This document shows, one piece after another, positions 33,322 through 41,498 of a stretch of DNA of 64,000 bases (position 1 is its first letter; every line of letters starts with the position of its first letter). A program made the translations under genes and the position numbers. The notes under the pieces are model-generated. The model saw nothing but the letters and a program-made list of their open reading frames with translations, made no database searches and had not been told where the DNA came from. The DNA lies in assembly GCA_034004685.1 (NCBI GenBank), contig JAVEWG010000010.1, positions 1-64,000 on the forward strand, given 5' to 3'. This stretch comes from JAEUNX01 sp034004685. Lineage in GTDB: Bacteria; Pseudomonadota; Gammaproteobacteria; Burkholderiales; Rhodocyclaceae.

Positions 33322-34554
33322 GTGCGCCACTTGCTCCTGGCCAGTCTAGCCACCGTCCTGCTCACCGCCTGCGCAACCCCCACCGGTACGCCCCCAGATA
33401 CCCAAGCCCCCGCGCCGGTACGGGATGGTCTGCCCGAGCGGACCGCACCACCGGCACCGGTGCCAGCCAGTCCGACCTCCCCTCCCCAATCAGCCCCTCC
33501 TCCTCGGCCAATACCCGCGCCGACTCCGGAATTACCCCGGGTCACCGTACCGCAGTTACTCCCCCCTGGCATCGCCGACCGGGCCGGCTGGGCCGCCGAT
33601 ATCCAGACGGCCTTCGCCGCCCTGGGGCTACCCCCCAATGCCACCAATCTGTGCGCAGCCATGGCAGTGATCGAACAGGAGTCCACTTGGCAGGCGGAGC
33701 CGGTGGTACCCGGGCTCCCCGCAATAGTCCGGGCCGAGATCGAAAAACGCCGGTCCCGTTATGGAATTCCCAAGCTTTTGCTGGACGCAGCCCTCAGCCG
33801 CCGCTCCCCGGATGGCCACAGTTACCAGACCCGCATTGATACGCTCCGCAATGAAAAGCAGATGAGCCAACTGTTCGACGACATGATTTCGGAGCTGCCT
33901 TATGGCCGCACCCTGCTGGCTGACCAAAACCCGGTGCATACCGGCGGTCCCATGCAGGTGAGCTTCGCCTTCGCCGAGGCGCATGTCAGGGAGCGGACCT
34001 ACCCGTACCCCCGGCGCGGCAACCTGCGGGATGAAGTATTCACCCGCCGGGGCGGGGTGTATTTCGGCATTGCCAACCTTTTGGACTATCCGGCCAGCTA
34101 CCCGGCACCCCTGTATCGCTTCGCCGACTTCAATGCGGGGCGCTACAGCAGTCGCAACGCAGCCTTCCAGTTCGCGGTGGCGCGACTGACCAGGACCAAG
34201 CTGACCCTGGACGGCGACCTCCTTCGCTACGTCGATGGCAAGCCCAGCTGCACCACCAGCCAGACCCAGGCCGCCCTGGAAAAGCTCACGGGCAAGCTGG
34301 GGCTGAGCCGGGCCCAGATCATTCAGGACCTGATCCAGGAGAAAGCCCCCGGCTTCGAGAGCACCACCACCTGGCGCCGGGTGTTCAGCCTGGCCGACCA
34401 GGCCCTCGGGCAGGCCATGCCTCGCCAGCGCCTGCCAGGAATCGATCTCAAGAGCCCCAAGATCCAGCGCAAGCTCACCACCGAATGGTTTGCCCGTCGG
34501 GTGGATGGCCGCTACCGGGGCTGCCTGGCCCGCGCCGAGGCGGGCGCTGTTTAG
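33322..34554 (+). CDS. DUF1615 family lipoprotein
   Basis: An envelope lipoprotein of about 410 residues. From the GTG at 33322 the signal peptide is compact: MRHLLLASLATVLLTAC with lipobox LTAC at Cys17; a TTG ten codons upstream is the alternative start. A Pro/Ala/Thr-rich linker (about 20-80) is followed by a globular domain with AMAVIEQESTW (about 125), a Glu-containing segment resembling the active region of lysozyme-fold lytic transglycosylases, then HTGGPMQVSFAFAEAH, RRGGVYFGIANLLDYPASYP and FNAGRYSSRNAAFQFA. These are typical of DUF1615 proteins, widespread in proteobacteria and of unproven function; a role in peptidoglycan metabolism is inference. It appears to be a single-gene unit. 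Confidence 0.85.
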   Translation: MRHLLLASLATVLLTACATPTGTPPDTQAPAPVRDGLPERTAPPAPVPASPTSPPQSAPPPRPIPAPTPELPRVTVPQLLPPGIADRAGWAADIQTAFAALGLPPNATNLCAAMAVIEQESTWQAEPVVPGLPAIVRAEIEKRRSRYGIPKLLLDAALSRRSPDGHSYQTRIDTLRNEKQMSQLFDDMISELPYGRTLLADQNPVHTGGPMQVSFAFAEAHVRERTYPYPRRGNLRDEVFTRRGGVYFGIANLLDYPASYPAPLYRFADFNAGRYSSRNAAFQFAVARLTRTKLTLDGDLLRYVDGKPSCTTSQTQAALEKLTGKLGLSRAQIIQDLIQEKAPGFESTTTWRRVFSLADQALGQAMPRQRLPGIDLKSPKIQRKLTTEWFARRVDGRYRGCLARAEAGAV

Positions 34555-34566
34555 TACGAAGCAAAG

Positions 34567-34593
34567 AAGGGCCGGCCAGGCACCGGCCGGCCT
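34567..34593 (+). terminator. GC-rich hairpin after the DUF1615 gene
   Basis: GCCGGCC and GGCCGGC form a 7-bp core stem, extended by weaker outer pairs, starting 13 bases after the stop codon. There is no long T tract, so this is only a possible terminator. Confidence 0.45.
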
Positions 34594-34601
34594 TGACCAG
34601 A

Positions 34602-34751
34602 TTAGCGATGAGATCTGCCCGGCGAGCGGAACAGCACCTCCCGGGCATCCTTGCGCCAAGGGCTGGCAAAGGCCAGCGCTCGCGACTCCCCCGATCGCCA
34701 GGGGGCCAGATCAACCGCCAGCTATTTCAGTAGCTCGGCGCATTTGTCCAT
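34602..34751 (-). pseudogene. Possible 50-codon gene interrupted by an in-frame TAG
   Basis: An ATG at 34751 overlaps the stop of the DUF3301 gene (TGATG). It reads MDKCAELLK, then TAG, then a further 39 sense codons without a break (LAVDLAPWRSGESRALAFAS, then PWRKDAREVLF and a basic tail) to TAA at 34602. The amino-acid content is protein-like and the placement suggests a third gene of the MazG/DUF3301 unit, ended early by an amber codon. I do not recognise it, and it may simply be non-coding. Confidence 0.25.
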
Positions 34752-35077
34752 CAGCACACCAGGGTCAGGGGGCGCCGTCGCACCAGATCAAGCCAAACCA
34801 CCCGGCGCCCCTGGAGACCGATATGTCCCAGCTCCCGATCCGTGCCGGTACGGCTGAATTCGAACACGTATTCCCGACGCAGCCCCAGCCGGCCATCCTC
34901 ATCCCGGGCCAGGCGCATGCGCTCCACCGCCACCGATTCATCCAGCAATTGCACGCATTCCTGCCCGCAGGCCTCCCGAGCAGCCGCCAGGCAGACCTCC
35001 CGGGCGCCCAGGGCATCCATCCAGAAAGCCGCCACCAAGACAAGCAGGATCAAGCCCGCCAATTCCAGTGCGCTCAT
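34751..35077 (-). CDS. DUF3301 domain protein
   Basis: A 108-residue protein with one N-terminal hydrophobic helix (ALELAGLILLVLVAAFWMDA) followed by a small domain with REVCLAAAREACGQ and REYVFEFSRTG, the pattern of DUF3301 proteins found in beta- and gammaproteobacteria. Probably an inner-membrane-anchored cytoplasmic or periplasmic protein; the function is unknown. Its ATG overlaps the stop of the upstream pyrophosphohydrolase gene by four bases (ATGA at 35074-35077), so the two are made together. Confidence 0.82.
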   Translation of the reverse strand: MSALELAGLILLVLVAAFWMDALGAREVCLAAAREACGQECVQLLDESVAVERMRLARDEDGRLGLRREYVFEFSRTGTDRELGHIGLQGRRVVWLDLVRRRPLTLVC

Positions 35078-35445
35078 CGCCGGGTCTCCGCCTTGAGGAC
35101 CGTGTATTTGTCCCGACTCCCCTGGGCCAGCTCCACCGGATACTTGATTTCGTTCTTGGCGAGCTTGGCCAATACAGCAGCCCCCAGGTCGATCCGCGCC
35201 CCATCGGCCAGCAACAACAGATACATCAACACGTCCGCCATCTCATCCGCCAGGGCCTCGCGCCCGACGGGGGATTCAGCCAGGGCTTCGATCTCCTCAT
35301 CCCGGCGCCACTGGGTCAATTCCAACAGTTCCGCCGCCTCAAGGCTGAGGGACACGATGAGCTGGCGCAGGCCGTGGAACTGGTGCCAATCCCGGGCATC
35401 CCGGAAGGCGCACACCCGCTGGGCAAGTTGCTGGAGGTCGTTCAT
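35074..35445 (-). CDS. MazG-like nucleotide pyrophosphohydrolase
   Basis: A 123-residue all-alpha NTP pyrophosphohydrolase of the MazG/RS21-C6 (dCTPase-like) type. The metal-binding acidic signature is present: SLEAAELLELTQW and, after a spacer, EALADEMADVLMYLLLL (ExxE and ExxD pairs); a C-terminal KNEIKYPVE...SRDKYT segment is typical of the short form. It likely hydrolyses non-canonical or excess dNTPs to dNMP and pyrophosphate in the cytoplasm. It is the first gene of a two-gene unit with the DUF3301 gene and diverges from pepD. Confidence 0.88.
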   Translation of the reverse strand: MNDLQQLAQRVCAFRDARDWHQFHGLRQLIVSLSLEAAELLELTQWRRDEEIEALAESPVGREALADEMADVLMYLLLLADGARIDLGAAVLAKLAKNEIKYPVELAQGSRDKYTVLKAETRR

Positions 35446-35555
35446 GGATCTTATTGCTCCCTAAGCATCGAACCCACACTGGGCTCGTGGGCCAAACTTG
35501 CCCAAGGATGGCATTATCCCCGGCTTGCCCCAACCGCTGTCCACCTCGCCGCACC

Positions 35556-37031
35556 ATGCCAACCCTCGACAACCTCTATCCCGCCTCCGTGTGGCGCCAT
35601 TTCGCCGGACTCTGCCGCATCCCCCGCCCTTCCCGGCATGAATCGGCGGTGCGGGAGCACCTCCTGGCCTGGGCCCGGGAGCGGGGCATTGCCGCCCGCG
35701 CCGACCCGATCGGCAACCTGCTATTGAACAAACCCGCCACTCCGGGCATGGAAGACCGCCCGGGGGTGATCCTCCAGGGCCACCTGGACATGGCCTGCCA
35801 GAAGCGCGACGGTTCCCCCCACGACTTTCTGCGGGATCCCATTGCCCCCATCCTGGAAGACGGCTGGGTACAGGCCAGGGATACCACGCTGGGGGCGGAC
35901 AACGGCATCGGCGCGGCCCTCGCCCTGGCGGCCCTGGAAGCCCCCGACCTCTCCCATGGTCCTCTGGAGGTACTCCTCACAGTAGATGAGGAATCGGGCA
36001 TGGGCGGCGCCAGAGGACTTGAGTCCTCCGCCCTGGCGGGCCGACTAATGATCAATCTGGATACCGAGGAAATCGGCGAGGTCTATCTGGGCTGCGCGGG
36101 CGGCGTGGACGTCAATATCACCCACCAGTTCGCCACCGAGCCGGCGGCCCCCGGCTGGGAAGCCGCAAGCCTGGCGCTAACCGGGCTGATGGGGGGCCAC
36201 TCCGGCGTGGATATCCACCTGGAGCGCGGCAACGCCATCAAGCTCTTGGGGCGGGTATTGGCGGACTTCACCCCCGCGGAGCTGCGCATTGCCGCCCTGG
36301 CGGGGGGCACTGCCCGCAACGCCCTGCCCCGTTCGGCCCACGCCGAGGTGCTGTTGGCCCCGGGGCTCCAGGCCCGGCTGCGGGCTCGATTGGCCAGCCT
36401 CGAGGCTGGCTTGAGGGACGAACTGGCAGGCGTGGATGATGACCTCCGCCTCACCCTCACCCCGGCATCCCGGCAGATCCACCAAGCCCTCTCCGCTGAC
36501 GCCCAGACCTGCCTGCTGGCGCTCCTCCTGGCCGCGCCCCACGGGGTCCGACGCTGGAGTCAGCGGGTGCCCGGCGTGGTGGAAACCTCCAACAACCTGG
36601 GGGTACTGCAGCTGCAAGAGGGTGCACTGACGGCCAATTTCATGGTCCGCTCCCTGATGCCAGCCGGCAGCCGGCAGCTTGCCCGGGAGATCAGCGCCCT
36701 GTTCAGCCTGGCGGGTGCCCGGGTTGAGACCGAAGGGGAGTACCCGGGCTGGACCCCCAATCCTGATTCACCCCTGCTGGCCCATTTCCAGGCGACCCAC
36801 CGCCGCCTGTTCGGCCAGCCGGCCACCGTGCGGGTCATCCATGCCGGACTCGAATGCGGCATCCTGGCGGACAAGCTTCCGGGGCTCGACGTGGTTTCCT
36901 TCGGACCCACCATCCGGGGCGCCCACGCCCCGGGAGAACGGGTGAATGTCGCCAGTGTCGGTCAAGCCTGGAAGCTGCTCTGCGCCCTTCTCGCCCACCT
37001 TCCCCCCGCCGGGCAGCTGCCCGCCAACTGA
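35556..37031 (+). CDS. pepD: Aminoacyl-histidine dipeptidase (peptidase D, M20C)
   Basis: Cytosolic zinc dipeptidase, 491 residues. Metal ligands and neighbours are visible in VILQGHLDMAC (His), TTLGADNGIGAALALAA (bridging Asp) and LLTVDEESGMGGA (catalytic Glu-Glu); the lid domain carries GLMGGHSGVDIHLERGNA with the conserved HSG. GLECGILADKLPGLDVVSFG near the end holds the last ligand region. It hydrolyses Xaa-His and other dipeptides for amino-acid recycling. The ATG at 35556 gives the usual start (LYPASVWRHF); 34 extra upstream codons are rejected. The ACT-domain gene follows immediately. Confidence 0.94.
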   Translation: MPTLDNLYPASVWRHFAGLCRIPRPSRHESAVREHLLAWARERGIAARADPIGNLLLNKPATPGMEDRPGVILQGHLDMACQKRDGSPHDFLRDPIAPILEDGWVQARDTTLGADNGIGAALALAALEAPDLSHGPLEVLLTVDEESGMGGARGLESSALAGRLMINLDTEEIGEVYLGCAGGVDVNITHQFATEPAAPGWEAASLALTGLMGGHSGVDIHLERGNAIKLLGRVLADFTPAELRIAALAGGTARNALPRSAHAEVLLAPGLQARLRARLASLEAGLRDELAGVDDDLRLTLTPASRQIHQALSADAQTCLLALLLAAPHGVRRWSQRVPGVVETSNNLGVLQLQEGALTANFMVRSLMPAGSRQLAREISALFSLAGARVETEGEYPGWTPNPDSPLLAHFQATHRRLFGQPATVRVIHAGLECGILADKLPGLDVVSFGPTIRGAHAPGERVNVASVGQAWKLLCALLAHLPPAGQLPAN

Positions 37032-37043
37032 ATGGAGCCCCCC

Positions 37044-37568
37044 GTGAACACCCTGCTCATCCTCACCGTCATCGGCGACGACCGCCCGGGCCTGGTAGAA
37101 GCCCTCTCCCGCACCATCAGCCACCACGGCGGCAACTGGCTGGAATCCTCCATGTCGCGCTTGGCGGGCAAGTTCGCCGGCATTGTCCAGGTCAGCATTC
37201 CGGGCGGCGCGGCAGCGGCGCTGCAGGGCGAACTGGCAACCCTGCCAGACCTGCGGATCACCGTGGAAGAATCCACCGAAAGCACTCACCAAGCCACCGG
37301 ACGGCGATTGCACTTCACCCTGGTGGGGCAGGATCGGCTGGGCATCGTGCGCGAGGTGGCGGCGGTGCTGGCCCGCCACGCGGTGAATGTGGAGAGTCTG
37401 GCCACCCATACCGAGAGCGCCCCCATGTCGGGGGAAACCCTGTTCCACGCCGAGGCTGAACTGCTGGCCGGCCCCGGGCTAAACCCCCTGGACCTGAAAA
37501 TCGACCTGGAGCGCCTGTCCCTGGACCTGGTGGTGGATTTCACCCTGGACGAAGTCCGGCCGGGCTGA
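37044..37568 (+). CDS. Tandem ACT-domain regulator, GcvR-like
   Basis: A protein of about 174 residues made of two ACT domains, LILTVIGDDRPGLVEALSRT and, about 95 residues later, FTLVGQDRLGIVREVAAVL. This is the architecture of GcvR, the accessory repressor of the glycine cleavage operon, which senses glycine and binds GcvA in E. coli; ACT-only relatives have varied roles. An ATG directly after the pepD stop (37032) is in frame, but GGAG lies seven bases before the GTG at 37044, which gives the normal MNTLLILTVIG start. Being 12 bases after pepD suggests co-transcription and possibly a link to amino-acid supply. Confidence 0.85.
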   Translation: MNTLLILTVIGDDRPGLVEALSRTISHHGGNWLESSMSRLAGKFAGIVQVSIPGGAAAALQGELATLPDLRITVEESTESTHQATGRRLHFTLVGQDRLGIVREVAAVLARHAVNVESLATHTESAPMSGETLFHAEAELLAGPGLNPLDLKIDLERLSLDLVVDFTLDEVRPG

Positions 37569-37585
37569 AAACCCCACCCGATCCG

Positions 37586-38431
37586 TCAGCGAATCGCCCA
37601 GTCCAGGCTGAACCCGGCCCCCTCATCCAGCGCCAGGGCCTTCACCATCTCCGGCAGGGCCTCCTTGAGACGCTCCGGCAGGCTCCAGGGCGGATTGACG
37701 ACGAACAGCCCGCTGCCGTGCATGCCGCTTCCATCCCGGGCCGGGCGGCGCACGGTGAGTTCCACCTGCAGCCAATTCTCCATCCCGAGGCGGCGCAGTT
37801 GTTCCGGCAGTCGCCGGGCCTCCGGGCGCTGCAACAGGGGATACCAGACCAGGTAAGTCCCGGTGGCAAAGCGCTTCAAGGCGCCGGCAAGGGTGCTGAC
37901 CACCACCTGATAGTCAGTCTTCACTTCATAGGGCGGATCCATCAACACCACCGCCCGCCTGGAAGGGGGCGGCAGCAACCCGATCAGCCCCTTGAAACCA
38001 TCTTCCCGGCGGATCTGCACCCGGGCCGTCTCATGGGCGAACAGGGCCGCCAGCAGGGGCTCGTCGCTGGAATGGAGTTCGAACAGGCGCATCCGATCCC
38101 CTTCCCGCATGCATTCCAGGGCCACTGCCGGGGAGCCAGGATAGAGGGCCAGGGCGCCACCCGGGTTGAATCCCCGCACCACATCAAGGTAGGCCTGGAG
38201 CACTCCGGCTCGGGGCGGCGCATCCCACAGACGCCCCACCCCTTCCAGGAACTCCCCGTTCTTGGCGGCGTAGCCCCCCTCCAGCCCATAACAACCCGCG
38301 CCGGCATGGGTATCCACGTACCAATAAGGCTTGTCCTTCTGGTTGTAATAGGCCAGAACCTCCACCAGAACAGCGTGCTTGAGAACATCGGCGTGGTTGC
38401 CGGCATGGAAGGCGTGGCGGTAGCTGAGCAT
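37586..38431 (-). CDS. rlmJ: 23S rRNA adenine(2030)-N6-methyltransferase
   Basis: A 281-residue SAM-dependent methyltransferase that modifies A2030 of 23S rRNA before ribosome assembly. The start MLSYRHAFHAGNHADVLKH is diagnostic for RlmJ, followed by YVDTHAGAGCYGL (motif I, SAM site), an inserted helical subdomain, and the catalytic motif IV in VVLMDPPYEVKTDY (DPPY). ELHSSDE is the acidic motif near the SAM ribose. The longer open frame upstream is rejected in favour of the ATG at 38431. It diverges from the gamma-carbonic anhydrase gene and converges on the ACT-domain gene. Confidence 0.95.
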   Translation of the reverse strand: MLSYRHAFHAGNHADVLKHAVLVEVLAYYNQKDKPYWYVDTHAGAGCYGLEGGYAAKNGEFLEGVGRLWDAPPRAGVLQAYLDVVRGFNPGGALALYPGSPAVALECMREGDRMRLFELHSSDEPLLAALFAHETARVQIRREDGFKGLIGLLPPPSRRAVVLMDPPYEVKTDYQVVVSTLAGALKRFATGTYLVWYPLLQRPEARRLPEQLRRLGMENWLQVELTVRRPARDGSGMHGSGLFVVNPPWSLPERLKEALPEMVKALALDEGAGFSLDWAIR

Positions 38432-38563
38432 CGCGGGTCGGTCTCGAAACAGGAGGCGAGATGCTACCACCTAGCCTGGCTGATGCCCCCGCCGGGCCAG
38501 GGCAATGCCCCTCAGCCGGCCATCGAAGCCATTGAAACGGCAATAAAAGCCGCTTCCGGAGGA

Positions 38564-38592
38564 TTCAATTCCACCCCCTCCCCTGCTATCAT
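38564..38592 (+). promoter_or_regulatory. Candidate promoter of the gamma-carbonic anhydrase gene
   Basis: TTCAAT (38564-38569) and TATCAT (38587-38592) are 17 bases apart, about 50 bases before the ATG. The -10 matches the consensus at five of six positions; the -35 is weak. Confidence 0.5.
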
Positions 38593-38641
38593 TCGCGGCC
38601 CCGTCGTCCCCGGACGGGCAGGCCTTCGGGAGAAAAGTTAC

Positions 38642-39181
38642 ATGGCAATCTACGCCCTCAACCAACACACCCCCCATTTTGGCGAGGGAAGCTGGGTTGC
38701 GGACAGTGCCACCGTCATCGGCGCGGTGAATGCCGGGCGCAACGTTAGCATCTGGTACAACGCCGTTCTGCGGGGCGACAACGACCCCATCCAGATTGGC
38801 GACAACTCCAACATCCAGGATGGTTCGGTCCTCCATACCGACGACGGGGTGCCCCTGATCATCGGCACCAACGTCACCGTGGGCCACATGGTGATGCTCC
38901 ATGGCTGTACCATCGGCGACAACACCCTCATCGGCATCAACGCCGTGGTGCTCAACCGGGCGGTGATCGGCAAGGAGTGCATCATTGGCGCCAACGCCCT
39001 GATTCCGGAAGGCAAGGTCATCCCTGATCGGTCCCTGGTGGTGGGATCCCCCGGGCGGGTGATCCGGGAGATCACCGACGAGGAAGTGGCCGACATCCGC
39101 CGCAACGCCGATACCTATATCGCCCATATCGAACAGCACCAGCAAGGCTTGGTGCGCCTGGACGGCCCGGCCAAGGGCTGA
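38642..39181 (+). CDS. Gamma-class carbonic anhydrase family protein
   Basis: A 179-residue left-handed beta-helix protein built from hexapeptide repeats. The three metal-binding histidines are at SVLHTDDG, TVGHMVMLHGC (two His), and the Arg/Asp/Gln cluster VLRGDNDPIQIG matches the gamma-CA active site. Relatives are E. coli YrdA/CaiE-like proteins and plant complex I gamma-CAs; activity varies across the group, so bicarbonate/CO2 hydration is likely but unproven. GGGAGA lies nine bases before the ATG. It is preceded by a candidate promoter and followed by a small hairpin, indicating a single-gene unit. Confidence 0.92.
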   Translation: MAIYALNQHTPHFGEGSWVADSATVIGAVNAGRNVSIWYNAVLRGDNDPIQIGDNSNIQDGSVLHTDDGVPLIIGTNVTVGHMVMLHGCTIGDNTLIGINAVVLNRAVIGKECIIGANALIPEGKVIPDRSLVVGSPGRVIREITDEEVADIRRNADTYIAHIEQHQQGLVRLDGPAKG

Positions 39182-39213
39182 TGGAAGCCGCCAGGCCAGG
39201 CCGCCGGTGGCGT

Positions 39214-39237
39214 GGCAAGGTAGACTTGCCGGGTTTT
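39214..39237 (+). terminator. Candidate terminator after the gamma-carbonic anhydrase gene
   Basis: GGCAAG and CTTGCC (39214-39230) form a 6-bp stem with a five-base loop, followed by GGGTTTT. It is short and weaker than the other terminators in the window. Confidence 0.45.
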
Positions 39238-39300
39238 GGCGCCAGGGATTGACGGTTTCGGCTATAAATTGCGGGTCTGCCCTGCCTGGAACCCCCGACC

Positions 39301-40005
39301 GTGACCTCTAAAGCCCTTCCGACCCTCATGCTGGCCGGCCTGTTTGCTGGCTTGATCCCGCCAGCCTACTCCGCTAACGCAGCACCGGAACTGCCTACCG
39401 TGAATCTGAGCGTGGAAGGCAATGCCGAGGCGGCCAACGACCTGGCCACCGCCACCCTGTTTTTCGAAGCTTCCGACCCCAACCCGGCGGAACTGGCAAA
39501 GCGAGCCAACCTGGCCATGAGCAACGCCCTCTCCCAGGCCAAGGCCCATGCCGACGTGAAGACCCGCACCGGTCCGGTTCAGACCGTCCCCATGTACAGC
39601 CGGGACGGAAAAACCCTCGGAAGCTGGCGCATCCGCAGCGACCTGCGCCTGGAAAGCCGCAATCTTGGGGCCCTATCGGAACTCCTGGGCCGGCTCCAGA
39701 ACACCCTGGCGGTGGCCGATGTGAGCCTGCAACCCGCCCCCGAGACCCACCTTGCCGCCACCGCCACCGCCACCCGGAGCGCCTTGGCGAGCTTCCAGGA
39801 GCGAGCCCGGCTGATCGCCGAGGCCTTGGGCAAGCACTACCGGATCCGCCATCTGGACGTGGGAGACCAGGGCCTTCGCCCGCCGCCGCGCCCCTTGGCG
39901 CGCAGCCCCATGCTGGCGGATGCCGCGCTAGCCGCCGTCCCCCTGGAGGCCGGCAGCAGCAATCTCGCCATCACGGTCTCCGGCACCATCGAACTCGTGG
40001 ACTGA
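39301..40005 (+). CDS. SIMPL (DUF541) family periplasmic protein
   Basis: A 234-residue protein with a cleavable signal peptide (TLMLAGLFAGLIPPAYSANA, cleavage near residue 25-28) and a SIMPL/DUF541 domain: TVNLSVEGNAEAANDLATAT at the start and a C-terminal NLAITVSGTIEL strand. Homologues include BP26/OMP28 of Brucella and YggE of E. coli, periplasmic ring-forming proteins linked to oxidative stress defence; the mechanism is not settled. The start codon is GTG. Neighbours (gamma-CA, Dtd) give no functional hint. Confidence 0.87.
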   Translation: MTSKALPTLMLAGLFAGLIPPAYSANAAPELPTVNLSVEGNAEAANDLATATLFFEASDPNPAELAKRANLAMSNALSQAKAHADVKTRTGPVQTVPMYSRDGKTLGSWRIRSDLRLESRNLGALSELLGRLQNTLAVADVSLQPAPETHLAATATATRSALASFQERARLIAEALGKHYRIRHLDVGDQGLRPPPRPLARSPMLADAALAAVPLEAGSSNLAITVSGTIELVD

Positions 40006-40088
40006 TACGCGCCCATGCCCGATCACCTGGCCATGCCAGCGCCACCCCATCAACCGGGGAGTTGCCGGCTTCAGGAACGGGCCCCATC

Positions 40089-40526
40089 GTGATCGCCCTG
40101 TTACAAAGGGTATTGGAGGCCCGGGTGATGGTGGCGGGCGCCGAGGTAGGCGCCATCGGGCCGGGATTGCTGGCCTTTATCGGGGTGCGTCCCGAGGATG
40201 GAGCGGACAACCCCCGCAGGCTGGTGGAACGCCTGCTGAGTTACCGGGTGTTCGCCGATGGGGCTGGACGGATGAACCGATCCCTGGCGGATACAGCGGG
40301 CGGACTCCTCCTGGTGCCCCAATTTACCCTGGCGGCCGATACCACCAAGGGCACCCGGCCGAGTTTCTCGTCGGCGGCCCCGCCCGAGCAGGCCAGTGCC
40401 CTCTTCGAGGCCGCCGTGGCCCACGCCATGAGCCGCCACGAGCGGGTCGCCACCGGACGCTTCGGCGCCGACATGGTCGTCCACCTCATCAACGACGGCC
40501 CGGTCACCTTCTGGCTGGACGCCTGA
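40089..40526 (+). CDS. dtd: D-aminoacyl-tRNA deacylase
   Basis: A 145-residue enzyme (exact family length) that removes D-amino acids, and mischarged glycine, from tRNA. Both active-site signatures of the dimer are present: LLVPQFTLAADTTKGTRPSF (the S/T-QxT-type motif region) and NDGPVTFWLD (the Gly-cisPro motif). The GTG at 40089 gives the standard start MIALLQRVLEARV; an upstream ATG adding nine residues is rejected. It follows the SIMPL gene by about 80 bases and precedes an NlpC/P60 lipoprotein gene. Confidence 0.96.
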   Translation: MIALLQRVLEARVMVAGAEVGAIGPGLLAFIGVRPEDGADNPRRLVERLLSYRVFADGAGRMNRSLADTAGGLLLVPQFTLAADTTKGTRPSFSSAAPPEQASALFEAAVAHAMSRHERVATGRFGADMVVHLINDGPVTFWLDA

Positions 40527-40573
40527 GCCCCCCTTCTTTAAGCTGCGCCCATTCCATTTTGTAACGGCACGGC

Positions 40574-41101
40574 ATGGTTTTCCTGCTTCGCCCCCATCGG
40601 GTAGTGGCCCTGCTCCTGGTCGGCCTGCTGGCTGCTTGTTCCACCAGCCTGCCCAAGCCAGACCGGGGCGGCCCGCAAGCCCCTGGCCACATCGACTATT
40701 TCACCCTGGCGGACCCGGACCATGCCCGGGAAATCGTGCTGATATCCTTCAGCCTGCTGGATACCGGCTATCGGTTCGGCGGACGCAATCCGGAAGCCGG
40801 CCTGGATTGCAGCGGCATGGTGAGCTACCTGGTGGAACGGGTGAGCGGCCAGCGCCTGCCCCATAACGCTGCCCAGATCGCCGCCCGCACCCGCCCCGTT
40901 GAACGCGCCGCGCTCCAGCCCGGAGATCTGGTGTTCTTCAACACCCAAAACCGCCCCCATTCCCATATGGGGATTTATATCGGGGACGGCCGCTTCATCC
41001 ATGCCCCCAGCAGCCGGGGCAAGGTGCGGGTGGAAAGCCTGACCCAGGGCTATTTTGCAGAGCGCTATGACGGCGGCAGGAGCCTGCTGGCGGCTGGCTA
41101 G
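40574..41101 (+). CDS. NlpC/P60 family peptidoglycan hydrolase lipoprotein
   Basis: A 175-residue lipoprotein. The signal peptide ends in lipobox LAAC (Cys22). The NlpC/P60 domain follows, with the nucleophile in GLDCSGMVSY (Cys79), the second catalytic residue in SHMGIYIGDG (His) and a further polar residue in FIHAPSS (His). Such enzymes, as in Spr/MepS, cut DAP-containing peptides in peptidoglycan to allow wall growth. The preceding GYRFGGRNPEAG is the typical entrance to the active site. It converges on ftsB with only 11 bases between the genes. Confidence 0.93.
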   Translation: MVFLLRPHRVVALLLVGLLAACSTSLPKPDRGGPQAPGHIDYFTLADPDHAREIVLISFSLLDTGYRFGGRNPEAGLDCSGMVSYLVERVSGQRLPHNAAQIAARTRPVERAALQPGDLVFFNTQNRPHSHMGIYIGDGRFIHAPSSRGKVRVESLTQGYFAERYDGGRSLLAAG

Positions 41102-41112
41102 CCAGGCTGGCC

Positions 41113-41397
41113 TCAGTTCTCCGGGTGTTTCCGGGGGATCTGGACATACACTTCGTCAGCCCGGATCAAGCCCAGTTCAAAGCGGGCGTGCTCCTCGATG
41201 GCGTCGAAGCCGGCCTTGAGGTCCCGCACCTCCGCCTCCAGACCGGCATTGCGCTGCTCCAGGCGGCGATTTTCATCCCGCTGGGCCTGGAGCTGGCGCT
41301 CCACCTCCCAGGCGCGCAACCATCCCCCCTTGCCCAACCACAGGGGGTACTGGAGGATCAGCAGCAAGGCAACGAGGATGACGAGGGGCCAGCGCAT
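41113..41397 (-). CDS. ftsB: Cell division protein FtsB
   Basis: A 94-residue bitopic inner-membrane protein: a short cytoplasmic start, one helix (LVILVALLLILQYPLWLG), then a periplasmic coiled coil (EVERQLQAQRDENRRLEQRN and on) and a C-terminal GLIRADEVYVQIP, the FtsB/DivIC signature. It pairs with FtsL and recruits FtsQ to activate septal peptidoglycan synthesis. The position downstream of eno is the classical eno-ftsB arrangement. Unusually, a strong terminator hairpin with eight T residues ends only 18 bases before the ATG, and no clear Shine-Dalgarno is visible, so expression is probably kept low or uses readthrough. Confidence 0.93.
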   Translation of the reverse strand: MRWPLVILVALLLILQYPLWLGKGGWLRAWEVERQLQAQRDENRRLEQRNAGLEAEVRDLKAGFDAIEEHARFELGLIRADEVYVQIPRKHPEN

Positions 41398-41414
41398 GGG
41401 CGTAAGGGGGGATC

Positions 41415-41441
41415 AAAAAAAACCGGCGGAGGATCCGCCGG
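41415..41441 (-). terminator. Rho-independent terminator after eno
   Basis: CCGGCGGA and TCCGCCGG (41423-41441) form a perfect 8-bp stem with a three-base loop, followed on the minus strand by eight T residues. It lies between eno and ftsB. Confidence 0.92.
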
Positions 41442-41498
41442 CTCTTGGTACCGTCGGGCCTTCGCTCCATCCAGAGCAAACGCCCGCCATTCTAGCGG

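Noticed and set aside
39260..39275. TTGACG followed by TATAAA before the SIMPL gene as a promoter
   Set aside because: The two hexamers are only 8 bases apart, far too close to act as a -35/-10 pair.
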